A stretch of DNA of 6,369 bases. Origin: Thermococcaceae archaeon. Lineage in GTDB: Archaea; Methanobacteriota_B; Thermococci; Thermococcales; Thermococcaceae. The stretch lies in NCBI GenBank assembly GCA_027064745.1, contig JAMOPD010000377.1:1-6369 (forward strand), in the 5' to 3' direction. The translations under genes and the position numbers were made by a program. The notes under the pieces are model-generated. The model saw only the letters and a list, made by a program, of their open reading frames with translations, made no database searches and was not told where the DNA came from. Position 1 is the stretch's first letter, and every line of letters starts with the position of its first letter. Positions 5,709-6,369 of this stretch are shown in pieces.

Positions 5709-6369
5709 TCGTGAGTCTGTACCCGTCCAGAATGAGAAGACTCAGAGAGACCGCCATTATATCCGCTAAACTCCCGGGATTTCTCAGGTCTCCTTTTTCC
5801 CGTAGAAATAAGTCGAATTCTTTAATATTCATCTTGCCCTTTAGAACCGCTTTCGCTTTTTTCTGCACGAGTTCTGCTTCTTCTTTTCCTGCTTTTCTGA
5901 TTATCAGGGTATCAGGAATCTGGCTGAGAAGTTCCAGAAAGACCTCAACAACCCCCTCCTCAAGGCTTTTGCTCTGCAGAACTTCCTTAAGTCGGAAGAA
6001 GGTTTTATAGCTTAGCTCATACCCGTTGAGCCACTCACAGAATATAAGTTCCCTCTCACAGCTCATCTCAGCGAGTTTCTTCAAATTTATCCTATTCCTG
6101 AAAAGCTCTTCAAAAACCCCATCTGAATAAACATCGTATTTGACACCGCTTTTAACACCTTTAGGGCTGGCGGTTCTTATGGCTTTGTAGAACTCCATCG
6201 TGTCCCTTACCGTCGATTCATCTATAAGCCTCATGACGATTTCCCTCGCTTCGTATATATGCTTTGACATTGAAAGCGCCATAACAAGCGGAATTTCAAG
6301 GGTTATGACACCGAAGTTTGGATTGGAATCCTGATAAGTTTTTGAATTCTGAACTGCCCTTTTTATAAG
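5692..6369 (-). CDS. CitG/MdcB-like triphosphoribosyl-dephospho-CoA synthase family protein, partial (N-terminus beyond the window)
   Basis: The minus-strand frame stays open to the right edge, so 225 C-terminal residues are visible, and the ATG at 6282 is internal rather than the start. Upstream of it the frame reads QDSNPNFGVITLEIPLVMAL, the counterpart of the TNTHKG-x-IF-x-LGLL segment of CitG and of the NTNLG variant I recall from archaeal homologues. Near the C-terminus, LRNPGSLADIMAVSLSLLIL matches the CitG NLSPGGSADLLA segment. Bacterial CitG/MdcB makes 2'-(5''-triphosphoribosyl)-3'-dephospho-CoA from ATP and dephospho-CoA, the prosthetic-group precursor for citrate lyase and malonate decarboxylase. 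Neither lyase is visible here and the role in Thermococcales is unknown to me. The protein is mostly helical and soluble. Its stop overlaps the encapsulin-like gene's 3' end by 17 bp, tail to tail. Confidence 0.75.
   Translation of the reverse strand, partial: LIKRAVQNSKTYQDSNPNFGVITLEIPLVMALSMSKHIYEAREIVMRLIDESTVRDTMEFYKAIRTASPKGVKSGVKYDVYSDGVFEELFRNRINLKKLAEMSCERELIFCEWLNGYELSYKTFFRLKEVLQSKSLEEGVVEVFLELLSQIPDTLIIRKAGKEEAELVQKKAKAVLKGKMNIKEFDLFLREKGDLRNPGSLADIMAVSLSLLILDGYRLTINPRP

Overview
The window reads as a euryarchaeon of the order Thermococcales (Thermococcus or Pyrococcus). The main support is a near-textbook ribose-1,5-bisphosphate isomerase of the archaeal AMP/type III Rubisco pathway, divergent from a multisubstrate aminotransferase. 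Further support comes from BRE/TATA promoters of the AAAGGTTTATAT type, GGAGGTG ribosome-binding sites, GTG starts, and a stand-alone HK97 A-domain protein (family 4 encapsulin type) known from hyperthermophilic archaea. Family names come from remembered motifs; no search was run.

Layout, left to right. (1) 14-518 (+): a PIN-domain protein whose first ~21 codons are in another frame from the rest, one base away from a perfect 167-residue reading. (2) 539-1507 (-): ribose-1,5-bisphosphate isomerase, complete, with catalytic Cys133 and Asp202. (3) 1508-1885: a divergent promoter region with an ~80-bp direct repeat (88% identical copies) and a third partial copy. (4) 1886-3133 (+): PLP fold-type I aminotransferase. 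(5) 3272-4132 (+): a peptidase C26 / class I glutamine amidotransferase-like protein lacking both the nucleophilic Cys and the catalytic His, with a palindrome at its promoter. (6) 4059-4901 (-): an SPL-like radical SAM protein whose 3' end overlaps gene 5 by 74 bp tail to tail. (7) about 4951-5328 (+): remains of an OsmC/Ohr-family gene scattered over three reading frames. (8) 5418-5708 (+): the family 4 encapsulin-like A-domain protein. (9) 5692 to the right edge (-): the C-terminal 225 residues of a CitG/MdcB-like (triphosphoribosyl-dephospho-CoA synthase) protein.

The genes do not form one operon. Most have their own TATA element and strands alternate. The isomerase belongs to nucleotide salvage: AMP phosphorylase makes ribose 1,5-bisphosphate, this enzyme makes ribulose 1,5-bisphosphate, and type III Rubisco makes 3-phosphoglycerate. 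The aminotransferase serves amino-acid metabolism. The right half looks like a turnover zone, with one gene decayed (OsmC), one enzyme fold apparently inactivated (C26) and one convergent overlap. The encapsulin-like protein is the most unusual item: here it has no obvious intact cargo gene beside it.
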